From contig JACQUC010000254.1 of assembly GCA_016210495.1 (NCBI GenBank), positions 1 through 51,372 of the forward strand: DNA of 51,372 nt, given 5' to 3'. The DNA comes from Chloroflexota bacterium. Lineage in GTDB: Bacteria > Chloroflexota > FW602-bin22 > JACPRP01. The notes under the pieces are model-generated. The model was not told where the DNA came from, did not search any database, and saw only the letters and a program-made list of their open reading frames with translations. Shown in pieces: positions 33,899 to 42,865 of this stretch. How positions within the stretch are numbered: position 1 is the stretch's first letter; each line of letters starts with the position of its first letter. A program made the position numbers and the translations under genes.

Positions 33899-36287
33899 CA
33901 GCCAGAGTCCTCCTGGTCTCTTCGATTTCTTCCGGGGTGACCTGCGACCGCATCTCCTCCAGCTCGCGGATCACCCTGGCAAACTTCTGGCCTTCCGCCG
34001 CGCTGATCCATTCCAGTTGCAGCCGTTCCGGCCTGATGCCCCTTCTCTCCAACTTGTCCCACAGCCTGTCCATCCGGCGCTGCGTCTGGCGGTTGGCGTC
34101 GATGTAGTGGCAGTCGGAATAGTGACAGCCGGAGACGAGGACGATGGGCGCGCCGAGCTTGAAGGCGTGGACGACGAACTTCTCGTCCACGCGCCCGCTG
34201 CACATGGTGCGGATGATGCGGGCGCTGGCGGGATACTGCAAGCGGGTGGTGCCGGCCAGGTCGCTGCCCGCGTAGGAGCACCAGTTGCACGCGAAGACGA
34301 GGAGCTTCTCCTCGGGGCGGGTCTCCAGCGCGGCGTCGATCTGCGCGTAGATCTGATCGTCGGTGAAGTGGCGCATGGCGATGGCGTCGAAGGGGCATTC
34401 GGCGCCACAGGTGCCGCACCCGGCGCAGGCCGCCTCCACCACGCTCGCCTTCATAGCCGCCTTGCGGTCGGCTTTGATCACCTTGTAGGGGCAGGCCTTG
34501 ACACAAAGCTCGCAGGAGTTGCAGAGGGAGTCGTCGATGATTGGCGAGGTTGCCTCGGAATGTATCCGCTCGGCGTTCAGGATGATGCCGGCCCGGGCAG
34601 CCGCCGCGCTCGCCTGCGTCACGCTGTCCTTGATATCCTTCGGGCTCTCGCAGCAGCCAGCAAAAAAGACGCCCTTGCTGGGGGCATCGACCGGCTTTAG
34701 CTTGGGATGCGACTCCAGAAAGAAGCCGTCGGAGGTGCGTGAGAGCGTGAGCAGGCGCTGGATGACGTCGCCATCCCGGCGAGGGATGGCCCCGATAGAT
34801 AGCACAACGAGGTCGAGCTCGTGCGTCTCGATTCTGCCCGCGGTCGTGTTCTCGACGGTGACGATGAGGTTCTTGGTCGCCGGATCCTCGGCGACGTCCC
34901 CGGGCAGGCCACGGATGTACCTGACGCCAAGCTCTTTGCTACGCCGGTACAGGTCCTCGAAGCCCTTGCCGAAAGCCCGGATGTCGACGTAGAAGACGTC
35001 GATCTCGACGTCGGGGTCGTGGTCCTTTAGCAGCAGGCTATCCTTGATGGTGTTCATGCAGCAGATGTTGCTGCAGTAGGGGTTGCCGGTCTTCTCCGAG
35101 CGCGAGCCGACGCACTGAATGAAGCCGATTCTTTTGGGCTGCCGGCCATCCGTTGGCCGAATCAGGTGGCCCTGGGTCGGGCCACCCGCGGAAATCAGGC
35201 GCTCGAACTCGAGACAGGTGACGACGTTCTCGTAGCGAGTGTAGCCGTACTCGTCCATCTCGGTGGGGTCATAGACGTCCATGCCGGTGGCGACGACGAT
35301 AACTCCCACATCGAGATCGACGACCTCATCTCGCATGTCGAAATCGATGCACTTCTTGTCGCATTTCTCAAGGCACTTGCCGCAGGCGATGGGATTGGCG
35401 CCGAGGCAATCCTTCATATTGATCAGGTACGACGAAGGCACGGCCTGGGGGAAGGGGATGTAGATGGCCCGCCGCGAGGAAAAGCCAAGCTGGAACTCGT
35501 CCACCTTGACGACCGGGCACACCTCGACGCATTCGCCACAGGCGTTGCACTCCTTCTCGTCGACGTAGCGGGCTTTCTTGCGCACTTTCACCTTGAAGTT
35601 GCCGACGTAGCCCGAGACATCCTCGATCTCGCTGTAGGTCAGAAGCTGGATTCTGGGATGTCGACCGACATCCATCATCTTCGGCCCGAGTATTCAGATG
35701 GAACAGTCCATCGTCGGGTACGTCTTGTCGAGCTGGGCCATGAGGCCACCTATCGATGGCTGCTTCTCCACCAGGTAGACAGGATGTCCGGAGTCCGCCA
35801 GATCAAGGGCGGCCTGAATGCCGGCGATGCCACCGCCGATGACGAGCGCGGCCCTGGTCACCGGGACCTCCATTTCCTTCTGTGGCTCCAGGTGGCGAGC
35901 CCTCGCGACGCCGATCTTGACGATATCCTTGGCCTTTTCGGTCGCCGCCTGGCGGTCGTGGAGGTGTACCCAGCTACACTGCTCGCGGATGTTGGCCATC
36001 TCCATCAAGTAAGGGTTGAGGCCGGCCTCGGCGACGCAGCTTCGGAAAGTGGGCTCGTGTAGCCGCGGGCTACAAGAGGCGACGACCACACGGTTTAAGT
36101 TATGCTGGCGCATGAAGCGCTTGATCTCTTGCTGGCCGGGGTCCGAGCAGGTGTAGCGGTTCCGCACCGCCACGACCACGCCCTCTATGCCTTGGGCGTA
36201 CTGCCGCACATCTTCGCAGTCGACCGTCGCCGCGATGTTCAGACCACACTCGCAGACGAAAACGCCTATTCTAACGTCGTTGTTCAA
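33861..36287 (-). CDS. hdrA: HdrA-MvhD fusion selenoprotein; in-frame UGA = Sec198
   Basis: Read through UGA at 35694-35696 this is one 808-aa protein; otherwise it looks like a 197-aa and a 605-aa ORF in the same frame. The N-terminus is classic HdrA ('VFVCECG', 'VVVASCSPRLHEPTFR', 'NIREQCSWVH'), with FAD fingerprint 'VIGGGIAGIQAALDLADSG' (about 149-167) and 'MAQLDKTYPTMDCSI', then Sec where HdrA has a conserved Cys, then 'ILGPKMMDVGRHP'. Ferredoxin-type clusters lie at about 247-257, 294-313, 589-599 and 621-631. The last ~140 residues are an MvhD domain (CNWC at 667-670, Cys696, 721, 726). TTG at 36287 has GGAGG 9 nt upstream. HdrA is the flavin-bifurcating core of Hdr complexes; Cys or Sec at this place ligates an iron-sulfur cluster. 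Confidence 0.88.
35656..35673 (-). promoter_or_regulatory. bacterial SECIS hairpin of hdrA
   Basis: On the mRNA GGAUGUC-GGUC-GACAUCC: a perfect 7-bp stem and a GGUC loop, the loop starting 27 nt after the UGA at 35696-35694. The loop sequence matches the core of the Escherichia coli fdhF SECIS, and the position is within the accepted 16-37 nt window. Confidence 0.85.
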
Positions 36288-36337
36288 TATGGTAAACCTC
36301 CTTGGCCGCGTAGCACGCTATTGGCCTATGGCTATGA

Positions 36338-36416
36338 GGGCGAACAGCCGTTCGCCCCTACGATAACCGGGTCGCCATTTGTATTGCCGGCGAGGGCGCG
36401 GGGACCGCGCCCCTAC
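36338..36416. repeat. two tandem palindromic (REP-like) units
   Basis: GGGCGAAC-agcc-GTTCGCCC (36338-36357) and GGGCGCGG-gga-CCGCGCCC (36394-36412), each preceded by GA and followed by CTACG. They share the GAGGGCG...CGCCCCTACG ends but not the stem sequence, so the hairpin is conserved rather than the sequence. They fill the gap between hdrA and the HdrC-HdrB gene; the second supplies the TAG stop of the latter. Confidence 0.6.
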
Positions 36417-37546
36417 GGCAGGGCGCTCGCCACCAGCGTCGATAAATCCTGGATCGGCATCTCGTGCTGGATGCCGCCGTTGTCGTGCTGGGCACAGCGG
36501 AAATGAATCTCGCACTTTGGACAGGCGGTGACGAGGGTGTCCGCTCCCGTCGACCGCGCATCTTTCAGACGCTCCACCTGGATTTGCTTCGAGACGGCGC
36601 CGCAGTTGATCCAGGCGTGGGCGCCACAGCAGATGGCGCTCTTGCCGCTTCTGCTCATTTCCTGCAGCTCGAGCCCGGGAATGGCGGCCAGTATCTCCCT
36701 CGGCTCGGCGTAAAGCCCCGCGAAGCGCCCGAGGCGACACGGGTCCTGGTAGGTTACCGCTCGCTCCAGCCTGCTCGGACGCACCCGCCCAGCGCGAACC
36801 TCTGGAGCCAGCAGTTGCCAGATGCTGACAACCTCGACACCCAGCGGCCCGACGAAACGCGGGTACTCCGCAGCGAGGGTGTGCAGGCATTCGGGGCAGT
36901 GCGTCACGAGAGTCCGCGCCTTGCTGGCACGGATTGCAGCCGCGTTGTGCTCCGCCAGCGCCAGAAAGCCCGCCTCGTCGCCGGTCCAGAGCTGGTCGTG
37001 GCCGCAGCAGCGCTCCTCGGCCAGCAGGGCAGGCTGTATCCCGAGACGGTTTAGTATCTTGGTGCAACTGCTGAGGATGTCCAGCGACGTTGCGCCGATG
37101 TCTAGGCTAAGCACGTCGAAGTAGGGCAGACACCCCACAAAGAACGCGACGTCGGAAACAGGGGAGATGGCCATCTCCTGTGCCAACCAGGCAAGATGGT
37201 TGTGCCCTGCCCTGGTTTGCAGCGCCATGCGGCCCATCCGCTCGACGATCAGGCCGCGTGAACAGAGGGCTCTTGGCCCAGGCTTCTCGGCCAGCGCACG
37301 CAGAGACTGGATGAACAGTGGATAGTCGACGTCGGCCTGGCAGCGCTCCCGGCAAAGACCGCAGGTAAGACAGGTCCAGAGCAGACCGTCGCCGTTCAGG
37401 TCGCCGCTGGCGACGACGCGCTCCACCGTCAAGCGTGGCGAACAGGCGGGGTCTCGGAGCGCTATGGGACATACCGCCGTACACTTGCCGCAGCCGACGC
37501 ATCGGTACGCCTTAGATTGTTTGATGACTTGGTCGATAGCTCTCAT
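36413..37546 (-). CDS. HdrC-HdrB fusion (iron-sulfur heterodisulfide-reductase-type subunit)
   Basis: A 377-aa protein. The HdrC-like N-terminal part has two [4Fe-4S] motifs, Cys16/19/22/26 (CVGCGKCTAVCP) and Cys59/62/65/69 (CLTCGLCRERC). The HdrB-like C-terminal part has two CCG (cysteine-rich) domains: 'FFVGCLPYFD'...'ERCCGHD'...'HCPEC' and 'YQDPCRLGR'...'ICCGAHAW'...'CPKC'. These domains hold the noncubane clusters that reduce disulfides in HdrB/HdrD. ATG at 37546 overlaps the upstream MvhD-like gene by 35 nt. With the HdrA-MvhD protein downstream it completes a HdrABC-like unit; the natural acceptor need not be CoM-S-S-CoB. Confidence 0.87.
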   Translation of the reverse strand: MRAIDQVIKQSKAYRCVGCGKCTAVCPIALRDPACSPRLTVERVVASGDLNGDGLLWTCLTCGLCRERCQADVDYPLFIQSLRALAEKPGPRALCSRGLIVERMGRMALQTRAGHNHLAWLAQEMAISPVSDVAFFVGCLPYFDVLSLDIGATSLDILSSCTKILNRLGIQPALLAEERCCGHDQLWTGDEAGFLALAEHNAAAIRASKARTLVTHCPECLHTLAAEYPRFVGPLGVEVVSIWQLLAPEVRAGRVRPSRLERAVTYQDPCRLGRFAGLYAEPREILAAIPGLELQEMSRSGKSAICCGAHAWINCGAVSKQIQVERLKDARSTGADTLVTACPKCEIHFRCAQHDNGGIQHEMPIQDLSTLVASALP

Positions 37547-37958
37547 GCTTTACCTGACTAGGGCCGAGCCCGCGAATGTCCTCGACAAACCGTCGCAGCT
37601 CGTCCGCAAAGTTCTTTCCGTCGCCCAGGCGGATTGGCACCTGGCGAAGGCGAGTGTCATCAACGCCGACCAGTCGCAGCAACCGCCCGGCCTGGGCAAA
37701 GGTGGCTTCAGACCGCCGATTGCCGACGTCGAAATGGCAGGATGCCGGCGCGCAGGACAGCAGAATCACACCGTCCGTGCCGAGCGCGAAGGCGTCGAGT
37801 ATTGTCGCCACGCGCAGACCGCCCAGGCACGGGAGGCGAAAAAGCGTTATGCCGGCCGGATAGGACTCGCGAGCCAGTCCGGCGGCCTCCGCTCCTGAGT
37901 ACGCGCCCCAGTTGCAGACGAAGGCGACTATTTTGGGCTGGAAGCTGGTGTTATTCAT
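37512..37958 (-). CDS. MvhD-like [2Fe-2S] protein
   Basis: A 148-aa MvhD/FrhD-family electron-transfer subunit. Four cysteines remain in 'VCNWGAYSGAEAAG', 'LPCLGGLRVATILDAFALG', 'LLSCAPASCHFDVGN'; the second Cys of the usual CNWC is Gly, so cluster ligation is shifted compared with the MvhD domain fused to HdrA downstream. ATG at 37958 is chosen for its GGAGGGAC ribosome-binding site; the frame runs open to 38117. It overlaps the HdrC-HdrB gene by 35 nt. In methanogens MvhD links hydrogenase to HdrA; no hydrogenase genes are present here, so formate, NAD(P)H or ferredoxin must be the partner. Confidence 0.82.
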   Translation of the reverse strand: MNNTSFQPKIVAFVCNWGAYSGAEAAGLARESYPAGITLFRLPCLGGLRVATILDAFALGTDGVILLSCAPASCHFDVGNRRSEATFAQAGRLLRLVGVDDTRLRQVPIRLGDGKNFADELRRFVEDIRGLGPSQVKHESYRPSHQTI

Positions 37959-38581
37959 GTCCCTCCAAGCGGTTATTCCTTTCCTCAATCCCGTCGAATG
38001 TTCGATGCCCCATTCTTTCGTATCACCGCTGCCGTACTCGGTAGCGTACGGAGTACTGCCGAAATTGGGAGTGTTTGCGGCGTCAACGGATAATGAACGG
38101 ATAAACGGATACGGCATGGCAGCCAGTCATGCGCTGACAGAACCATCGCGCACAACCTACGAAGGGGTATGCCGAACGGGCAAGCCCCCTGATTTCACAG
38201 CAATCCTTTCGCGGTCGCATCCGTTTATCCGTTTCGTATCCGCTGACGCCGTGGCCAGGCTTCGCAGCTCTTTCTGGCCACGTGGTGGCTTATCACTGCT
38301 GGCTGTTCCTATTCTCCTCGCTTTGCGCTTAGCCATTTGCTATACTACATCTTGGTGGTCGCTTGAGGTAGAGAATCTGCCTACTATACGCCCGTTGGGC
38401 ATTACAAGGGATGTGGGGGTGGCAGTCCCACCAAGCGGCTATCCAAGGATTGACCCTCCGAGGTGAGTAAATGGGGACTCACGCCGGCTTTGCCGTGAAA
38501 TCCCAGTCGTTCCCGTCTGGGCGGAGGGTTGATTTGTCGACGGCTTTTCCCTTTCCCTTCCTCTCCTTGAGCACATCAAAC
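37959..38581. other. 623-nt non-coding gap inside the Hdr cluster
   Basis: No gene is supported on either strand. It contains the 172-bp inverted-repeat element at 38079-38250. A weaker repeat, CCCTCCG (about 38455-38461) against CGGAGGG (about 38521-38527), flanks the 3' end of the large fusion gene. No convincing promoter for the MvhD-like gene was found. Confidence 0.6.
38079..38250. mobile_element. 172-bp MITE-like element with 34-bp imperfect terminal inverted repeats
   Basis: The left arm (38079-38112) and the reverse complement of the right arm (38217-38250) begin GGCGTCA and share AACGGATAAACGGAT, with about five mismatches over 34 positions. The arms contain tandem ACGGATA units. 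The 104-nt interior has no ORF. This resembles a non-autonomous transposon remnant or a palindromic dispersed repeat; no target-site duplication was established. Confidence 0.5.
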
Positions 38582-41500
38582 TCAAGCAAGCAACGCGGCC
38601 AACAGTTCGTCTTCCATCTCCGTCGAGCCGTCTGCTGCGACGATGGCGCGGGGCGTGCAACTGGGAATGCAGAGGCCGCAGCCGCGGCATAGGGATTGAT
38701 CGACGCGAGCGAGCTTGACCCCCGTCGCACGGTTGTCCAGGCGGATAGCGTAGAAGGGGCAGGCCGCAACGCAATCGGCGCAGCCCCGACAGCGCAACTC
38801 GTCGACGGCGACGAGGCCCGAGGCCGGCTCCAGAGTGCCGGCGGCCAGGAACGCCGCGGCTTTGCCGGCGGCGGCCGCGCCCACCACCAGCGCCTCTTCG
38901 GGTGACGACGAGGCTTCACAGAAATATACGCCGGGTAAGCTCGTCTCGGGCGAATAATAGCCCAGCATCGGCACACCTGCCATCCACTTGGCGCCGGCAG
39001 GAAAACCGAGTTGCCTGCCCAGGACGTCCGTTTGCTCTGGGTGCACAGCCACTCCGTCGACGACGATGGCGCCGACGGCGTATTCCCGCGTTACCCCGCG
39101 CTCGCCCACCAGCACGCGGAAGTCGCCCACCGAGCCGCGGATGCCGACAAGCTCGTCGCCAACGTGTAGCGTTAGACCCTCGACCTCCAGCAGTGAGGTT
39201 ACAGCACTCAGGGAACTCTCCACACCAAGCAGCACGGTTTCGAAGCCCAGCACGGCCAGCGTGCTCGCGCCTTTCCGCCCGCTCACGCCCGCGCCAAGGA
39301 CGAGCGCGGCCGGACGAATCGGCAAGGGCCGCCGCGGCACGGGCCGCAGGCCGCGCGCCCTGGCAACGGCCAGACCAACGATCGTTCTCGCTTTCGCACT
39401 GGCCCGATCGACCTCCGCGTAGTGTACCCAAGCACAGTGCTCGCGGATGTTCACGAACTCGAACTCACACCTGCCCGGCACGACGCCGTCAAGCAGGCTG
39501 CCCTTGCAACGCAGGCGATGGTGCGAGCAGGCGAAGCAGATCTGCCGGGATGAGCAGCAGGCGCACGCCGCGACAACCACTCGATCCAGCTTGCGCTCGT
39601 CGATAGAGCGCAGCATCTCGTCGCCCCAAGGCTTCGAGCAGGCGTAGCTTACCTCGGCTGTATAGACGACGTTGTCGCGCGACCCGGCGTAGCCCGCCAA
39701 TGCCGCGGTGTCTACCACACTGGAAATCTGGCCGCCGCAGCGGCAGATGAACACGCCGATCCGCCGCCCGCCGTTGAGGCCAGGCGCCGCATCGAGCCCA
39801 CGAACCTCGCTGCCAAACATCCTCGCCAGGCGTGCTTCCCGGCCGGCCGCGTCGAAAGGTGAGCGCTCCGCGCCGCCGTGTGCTGCCTTTCGATGGGAAA
39901 AGACATCCGGTTCACCGCCCAATGACTCCAAAAAGGCAATAGCGGCCATCGCCTCCGCTGCCGCCGCCGAGCCGAGCAGGGGCTCAGGGGACGCGAGGCG
40001 ATTTTGGCCAACCGCCAGGTAGATTCCGTCTCTGGACGAAATCGCCGGGTTGTCCCGCCTCACATAGCTCCCGTCTTCGCCGACGGCCAAGCCCAGTACC
40101 CGGCCGAGACGCGCCGCGCTGTGAGTATCGGGGGGTAGGCTACCGGCGACGTGGAGCGAATTGGCCGACCCGGCGACGACGACGGCGGCCACCTCGACCT
40201 CCAGCTCCCGCGGCCTCTGGCGGTGCGCGATGGCCTTCATTTCGCAGACTTTCTCGCATTCCAGACACTCGCTACAGGTACCGCAGTTCAGGCATCGCTT
40301 CGCCTCGGCCACCACGGCGGCAGCATCGAAGCCTAGCTCGACCTCGTCGAACGTCTTTCGTCGAGCAGGCGGCAGCGACGGCATCTCCTGGCGCTGCGCG
40401 GGCACTGGCCGCAATCTAGCGGGATCGAGCACGACGGCGTGGGGCCGCCCAACCGGACCGACCCACGCACGGGCTTGCCCTTTGAGGAAGATGTCTATCG
40501 ACAGCGCCGCCCGCTGGCCGGCGGCAATCGCTTCGACGACGGTGCTGGGTCCGGTGACCGCGTCTCCACCGGCAAAGACGCCGGGGATGCCGGTCGCCAT
40601 TGTGATGTCGTCGACGGCAATGTTGCCTGCCTGGTTTGCAAGCTGTGGCGCAAGCTCCATCGGCAGGAAGCTCAGGTCGGGCTGCTGGCCAACGGCCAGG
40701 ACGACCGTATCGGCTTCGAGGATGAACTCAGAGCCCGCAACCGGATGGGCGACTGCGCGGCCGCCTTCGTCTACCTCGCCCAGCTCCATCCGGACGCACT
40801 CCACGCCGGCGACGCTGCCGTCGCCGAGAACGCGTCGCACCCCCACCAAGTACTGAATCGTGACGCCCTCGACCTCCGCTTCCGCTACCTCTGCCTTGTG
40901 GGCAGACATCTCCTTCTCGGTACGACGATAGAGTATGGCGACACTCTGTGCGCCGAGGCGCAGGAGGGTTCGCGCGGCGTCGATGGCCGCGTTGCCTCCG
41001 CCTACGACCATTGCCCGCCGGCCCACGGCGACCTCCTCGCCCAGACTGAGGCGCTTGAGAAGATCCACGCAGTCGATGACACCTGGCAGCGAGCCGCCGG
41101 CCAGATTCATCTTCCTCGGCTGGTGAGTGCCGACGGCGAGGAAGATCGCGCGGTAGCCCTGGGCCTTGAGGTCGTCGATAGTGAGGTTCTTGCCGATGGG
41201 CGTCGAGGTGCGGATCTCCACGCCGAACGATTTCACGTAGTCGACCTCGGCCTCCACGACCTCCGGTGGCAATCGGAACCTGGGGATGCACGCGCGGAGC
41301 ATGCCGCCGGAAAACGGCAAGGCCTCCAACACCGTCACAGAGTGGCCCAGCCTCGCCAGATCACGGGCGGCCGCGAGTCCGGCAGGACCCGAGCCCACCA
41401 CGGCGACCTTGGCAGCGTGGGGTGGCTTTGGTAAGCTTCGGGAAGGAGCAGACGAGAAGGAGTCGGTTATGGCGGTCGGCTCATAGTCTGAGACGAAGCG

Positions 41501-42151
41501 CTTCAGCGAGCAAATGGCCACCGCATCGTCCACATCCTTGCGATTGCAGACGGCTTCGCACGGGCGATTGCAGACCCTGCCGCAGACGCCGGGCAAAGGG
41601 ATGGCCTGCCGGATGAGGTCGAGCGCCTGCGCAAACTTACCCTGCGAGATCAGCGCTACGTAGCCCTGGACGTTGATGCCCGCGGGACAGGCCAGTCTGC
41701 AAGGGGCGAGGCCCGGCTTACTTATCGCGTAGGTTAGAGGCACGTCTCGGCGAGACAGGGCGCCGATCGCCTTGCCGCTCACGAACGAGTTGGCCGTCCA
41801 ATCAGTGCTCACGGGGCACTCGCGCTCGCAGCGCCCGCAGCCCGTGCACCGGTCCTCCTCCACGAACCGAGGGTAGGTGACTACCCCCGCGCAGAAATCG
41901 CCGGCCTGGCCCTGCAGCCACTCCACATAAGAATTCGTCAGGGTCTGGATATTGGGGTGGGAAATAGCGGCCAGAACCCTTGGCCAATAGAGGGCGGCGG
42001 GCGTGGCGCAACCACCGTCTTCGGGAGCATCTTCTTGCGTCAGCGACAAAGATCGCTCGACCAGATACACTTTGCTGCCGGACTGGGCCAGATCGAGGGC
42101 GGCCTGAATCCCCGCCACATCCCCACCGACGACCAGGACGCCCTTGGCCAT
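38582..42151 (-). CDS. HdrA-GltD/NfnB-HdrA multidomain flavin/iron-sulfur oxidoreductase
   Basis: A 1189-aa fusion. Residues 1-100 form an HdrA-like Rossmann domain lacking the conserved Cys loop; 102-113 a [4Fe-4S] site (CTGCGRCERECPV). Residues 150-235 carry a GltD/DPD-type Cys set (C151, 155, 190, 194, 198, 202), and 247-555 a GltD/NfnB-like domain with two nucleotide sites (GSGPAG at 253, 'VVGGGNAAID' at 382). A Cys cluster lies at 620-636, followed by a second HdrA-like part ('VFICRCGGQ' at 800, 'NIREHCAWVH' at 901). Two terminal ferredoxin motifs are at 1121-1131 and 1155-1165. It starts directly after korC (TAA-ATG). It probably connects NAD(P)H to ferredoxin and Hdr, perhaps by bifurcation. 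Confidence 0.85.
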   Translation of the reverse strand: MAKGVLVVGGDVAGIQAALDLAQSGSKVYLVERSLSLTQEDAPEDGGCATPAALYWPRVLAAISHPNIQTLTNSYVEWLQGQAGDFCAGVVTYPRFVEEDRCTGCGRCERECPVSTDWTANSFVSGKAIGALSRRDVPLTYAISKPGLAPCRLACPAGINVQGYVALISQGKFAQALDLIRQAIPLPGVCGRVCNRPCEAVCNRKDVDDAVAICSLKRFVSDYEPTAITDSFSSAPSRSLPKPPHAAKVAVVGSGPAGLAAARDLARLGHSVTVLEALPFSGGMLRACIPRFRLPPEVVEAEVDYVKSFGVEIRTSTPIGKNLTIDDLKAQGYRAIFLAVGTHQPRKMNLAGGSLPGVIDCVDLLKRLSLGEEVAVGRRAMVVGGGNAAIDAARTLLRLGAQSVAILYRRTEKEMSAHKAEVAEAEVEGVTIQYLVGVRRVLGDGSVAGVECVRMELGEVDEGGRAVAHPVAGSEFILEADTVVLAVGQQPDLSFLPMELAPQLANQAGNIAVDDITMATGIPGVFAGGDAVTGPSTVVEAIAAGQRAALSIDIFLKGQARAWVGPVGRPHAVVLDPARLRPVPAQRQEMPSLPPARRKTFDEVELGFDAAAVVAEAKRCLNCGTCSECLECEKVCEMKAIAHRQRPRELEVEVAAVVVAGSANSLHVAGSLPPDTHSAARLGRVLGLAVGEDGSYVRRDNPAISSRDGIYLAVGQNRLASPEPLLGSAAAAEAMAAIAFLESLGGEPDVFSHRKAAHGGAERSPFDAAGREARLARMFGSEVRGLDAAPGLNGGRRIGVFICRCGGQISSVVDTAALAGYAGSRDNVVYTAEVSYACSKPWGDEMLRSIDERKLDRVVVAACACCSSRQICFACSHHRLRCKGSLLDGVVPGRCEFEFVNIREHCAWVHYAEVDRASAKARTIVGLAVARARGLRPVPRRPLPIRPAALVLGAGVSGRKGASTLAVLGFETVLLGVESSLSAVTSLLEVEGLTLHVGDELVGIRGSVGDFRVLVGERGVTREYAVGAIVVDGVAVHPEQTDVLGRQLGFPAGAKWMAGVPMLGYYSPETSLPGVYFCEASSSPEEALVVGAAAAGKAAAFLAAGTLEPASGLVAVDELRCRGCADCVAACPFYAIRLDNRATGVKLARVDQSLCRGCGLCIPSCTPRAIVAADGSTEMEDELLAALLA

Positions 42152-42709
42152 TTACAAGACTCCCACCAACTCTGCCCGCTCGAGACCGTAAGCATGGCCC
42201 GTGTCGAAGGCCCGCAGATTGAGCTCCTCCGTTCCCGCGGGCACAGAGGTACGAATGGCCTCGCGCAGGGCGTCGCGGGACACCACGTCGGTCACCGCCG
42301 CGAAGAAGCCGAGCATCACGATGTTGGCCATAATCCGCTTCCCGAGGCCCTCGGCCATACGTGTCGCCGGCACCGACAACAGGTTGCCGTGTTCGGCGGA
42401 GTTGCGGACAACCAGGTCTTCGTCGACCAAGACCAGGCTGCCATTAGCCGATGCTCCACCGAACTTGCCAAAGGCCTCTTGTGACATCAAAACCTGAACG
42501 GTGGGACTGGTCACCTGGGGATACGCCACCGGGCCGTCCGAGACGACCAGGTGAGCCGTGCAGGACCCGCCGCGCGACTCCGGCCCGTAGTTTTGCGTCA
42601 AAGTCGCGAACTTATTGTCGAAAACGGCGGCTGCCTTGCCGACGATGTATCCGGAAAGGATTATCCCCTGGCCACCGAAACCCGAGAATCTGATCTCCTC
42701 TCGACCCAA
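42152..42709 (-). CDS. korC: 2-oxoacid:ferredoxin oxidoreductase, gamma subunit
   Basis: A 185-aa protein with the gamma-subunit hallmarks 'IRFSGFGGQGIILSG' (about 5-19), 'YGPESRGGSCTAHLVVSD' and 'GKRIMANIVMLG'. TTG at 42709 with GGAGG 7 nt upstream is the best start; the open frame reaches 42859 but passes through the hairpin repeat. It completes the four-subunit D-A-B-C set. Its stop abuts the ATG of the HdrA/GltD fusion, tying the 2-oxoacid enzyme to the Hdr-type flavoprotein. Confidence 0.88.
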   Translation of the reverse strand: MGREEIRFSGFGGQGIILSGYIVGKAAAVFDNKFATLTQNYGPESRGGSCTAHLVVSDGPVAYPQVTSPTVQVLMSQEAFGKFGGASANGSLVLVDEDLVVRNSAEHGNLLSVPATRMAEGLGKRIMANIVMLGFFAAVTDVVSRDALREAIRTSVPAGTEELNLRAFDTGHAYGLERAELVGVL

Positions 42710-42738
42710 AGGTCTCCTCCTTTCATCTTGGGAGGCCT

Positions 42739-42798
42739 GTAGTGCGGGGGCTTGTCCCCCGCTTCCCCGCCCCAGCAGGGGACAAGCCCCTGCACTAC
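42739..42798. repeat. 21-bp-arm hairpin repeat between korB and korC
   Basis: Left arm 42739-42759 and right arm 42778-42798 are complementary over 21 positions with one mismatch (GTAGTGC...CTTGTCCCC against GGGGACAAG...GCACTAC); the 18-nt loop is C-rich. This GTAG...CTAC palindrome has the form of dispersed repeats of some bacterial genomes. It lies in the 156-nt gap between two subunit genes and may act as an mRNA processing or attenuation element. Confidence 0.65.
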
Positions 42799-42865
42799 GC
42801 TGTTGCAGCAGATATCTCGGCCAATCGGCGTGCTGGCGATGTGGCCTGCGCGCTAGCAAACTCCC

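Noticed and set aside
33795..36062. Long plus-strand open frames opposite hdrA
   Set aside because: They are antisense shadows of the Cys-rich HdrA-MvhD gene and lack any domain pattern.
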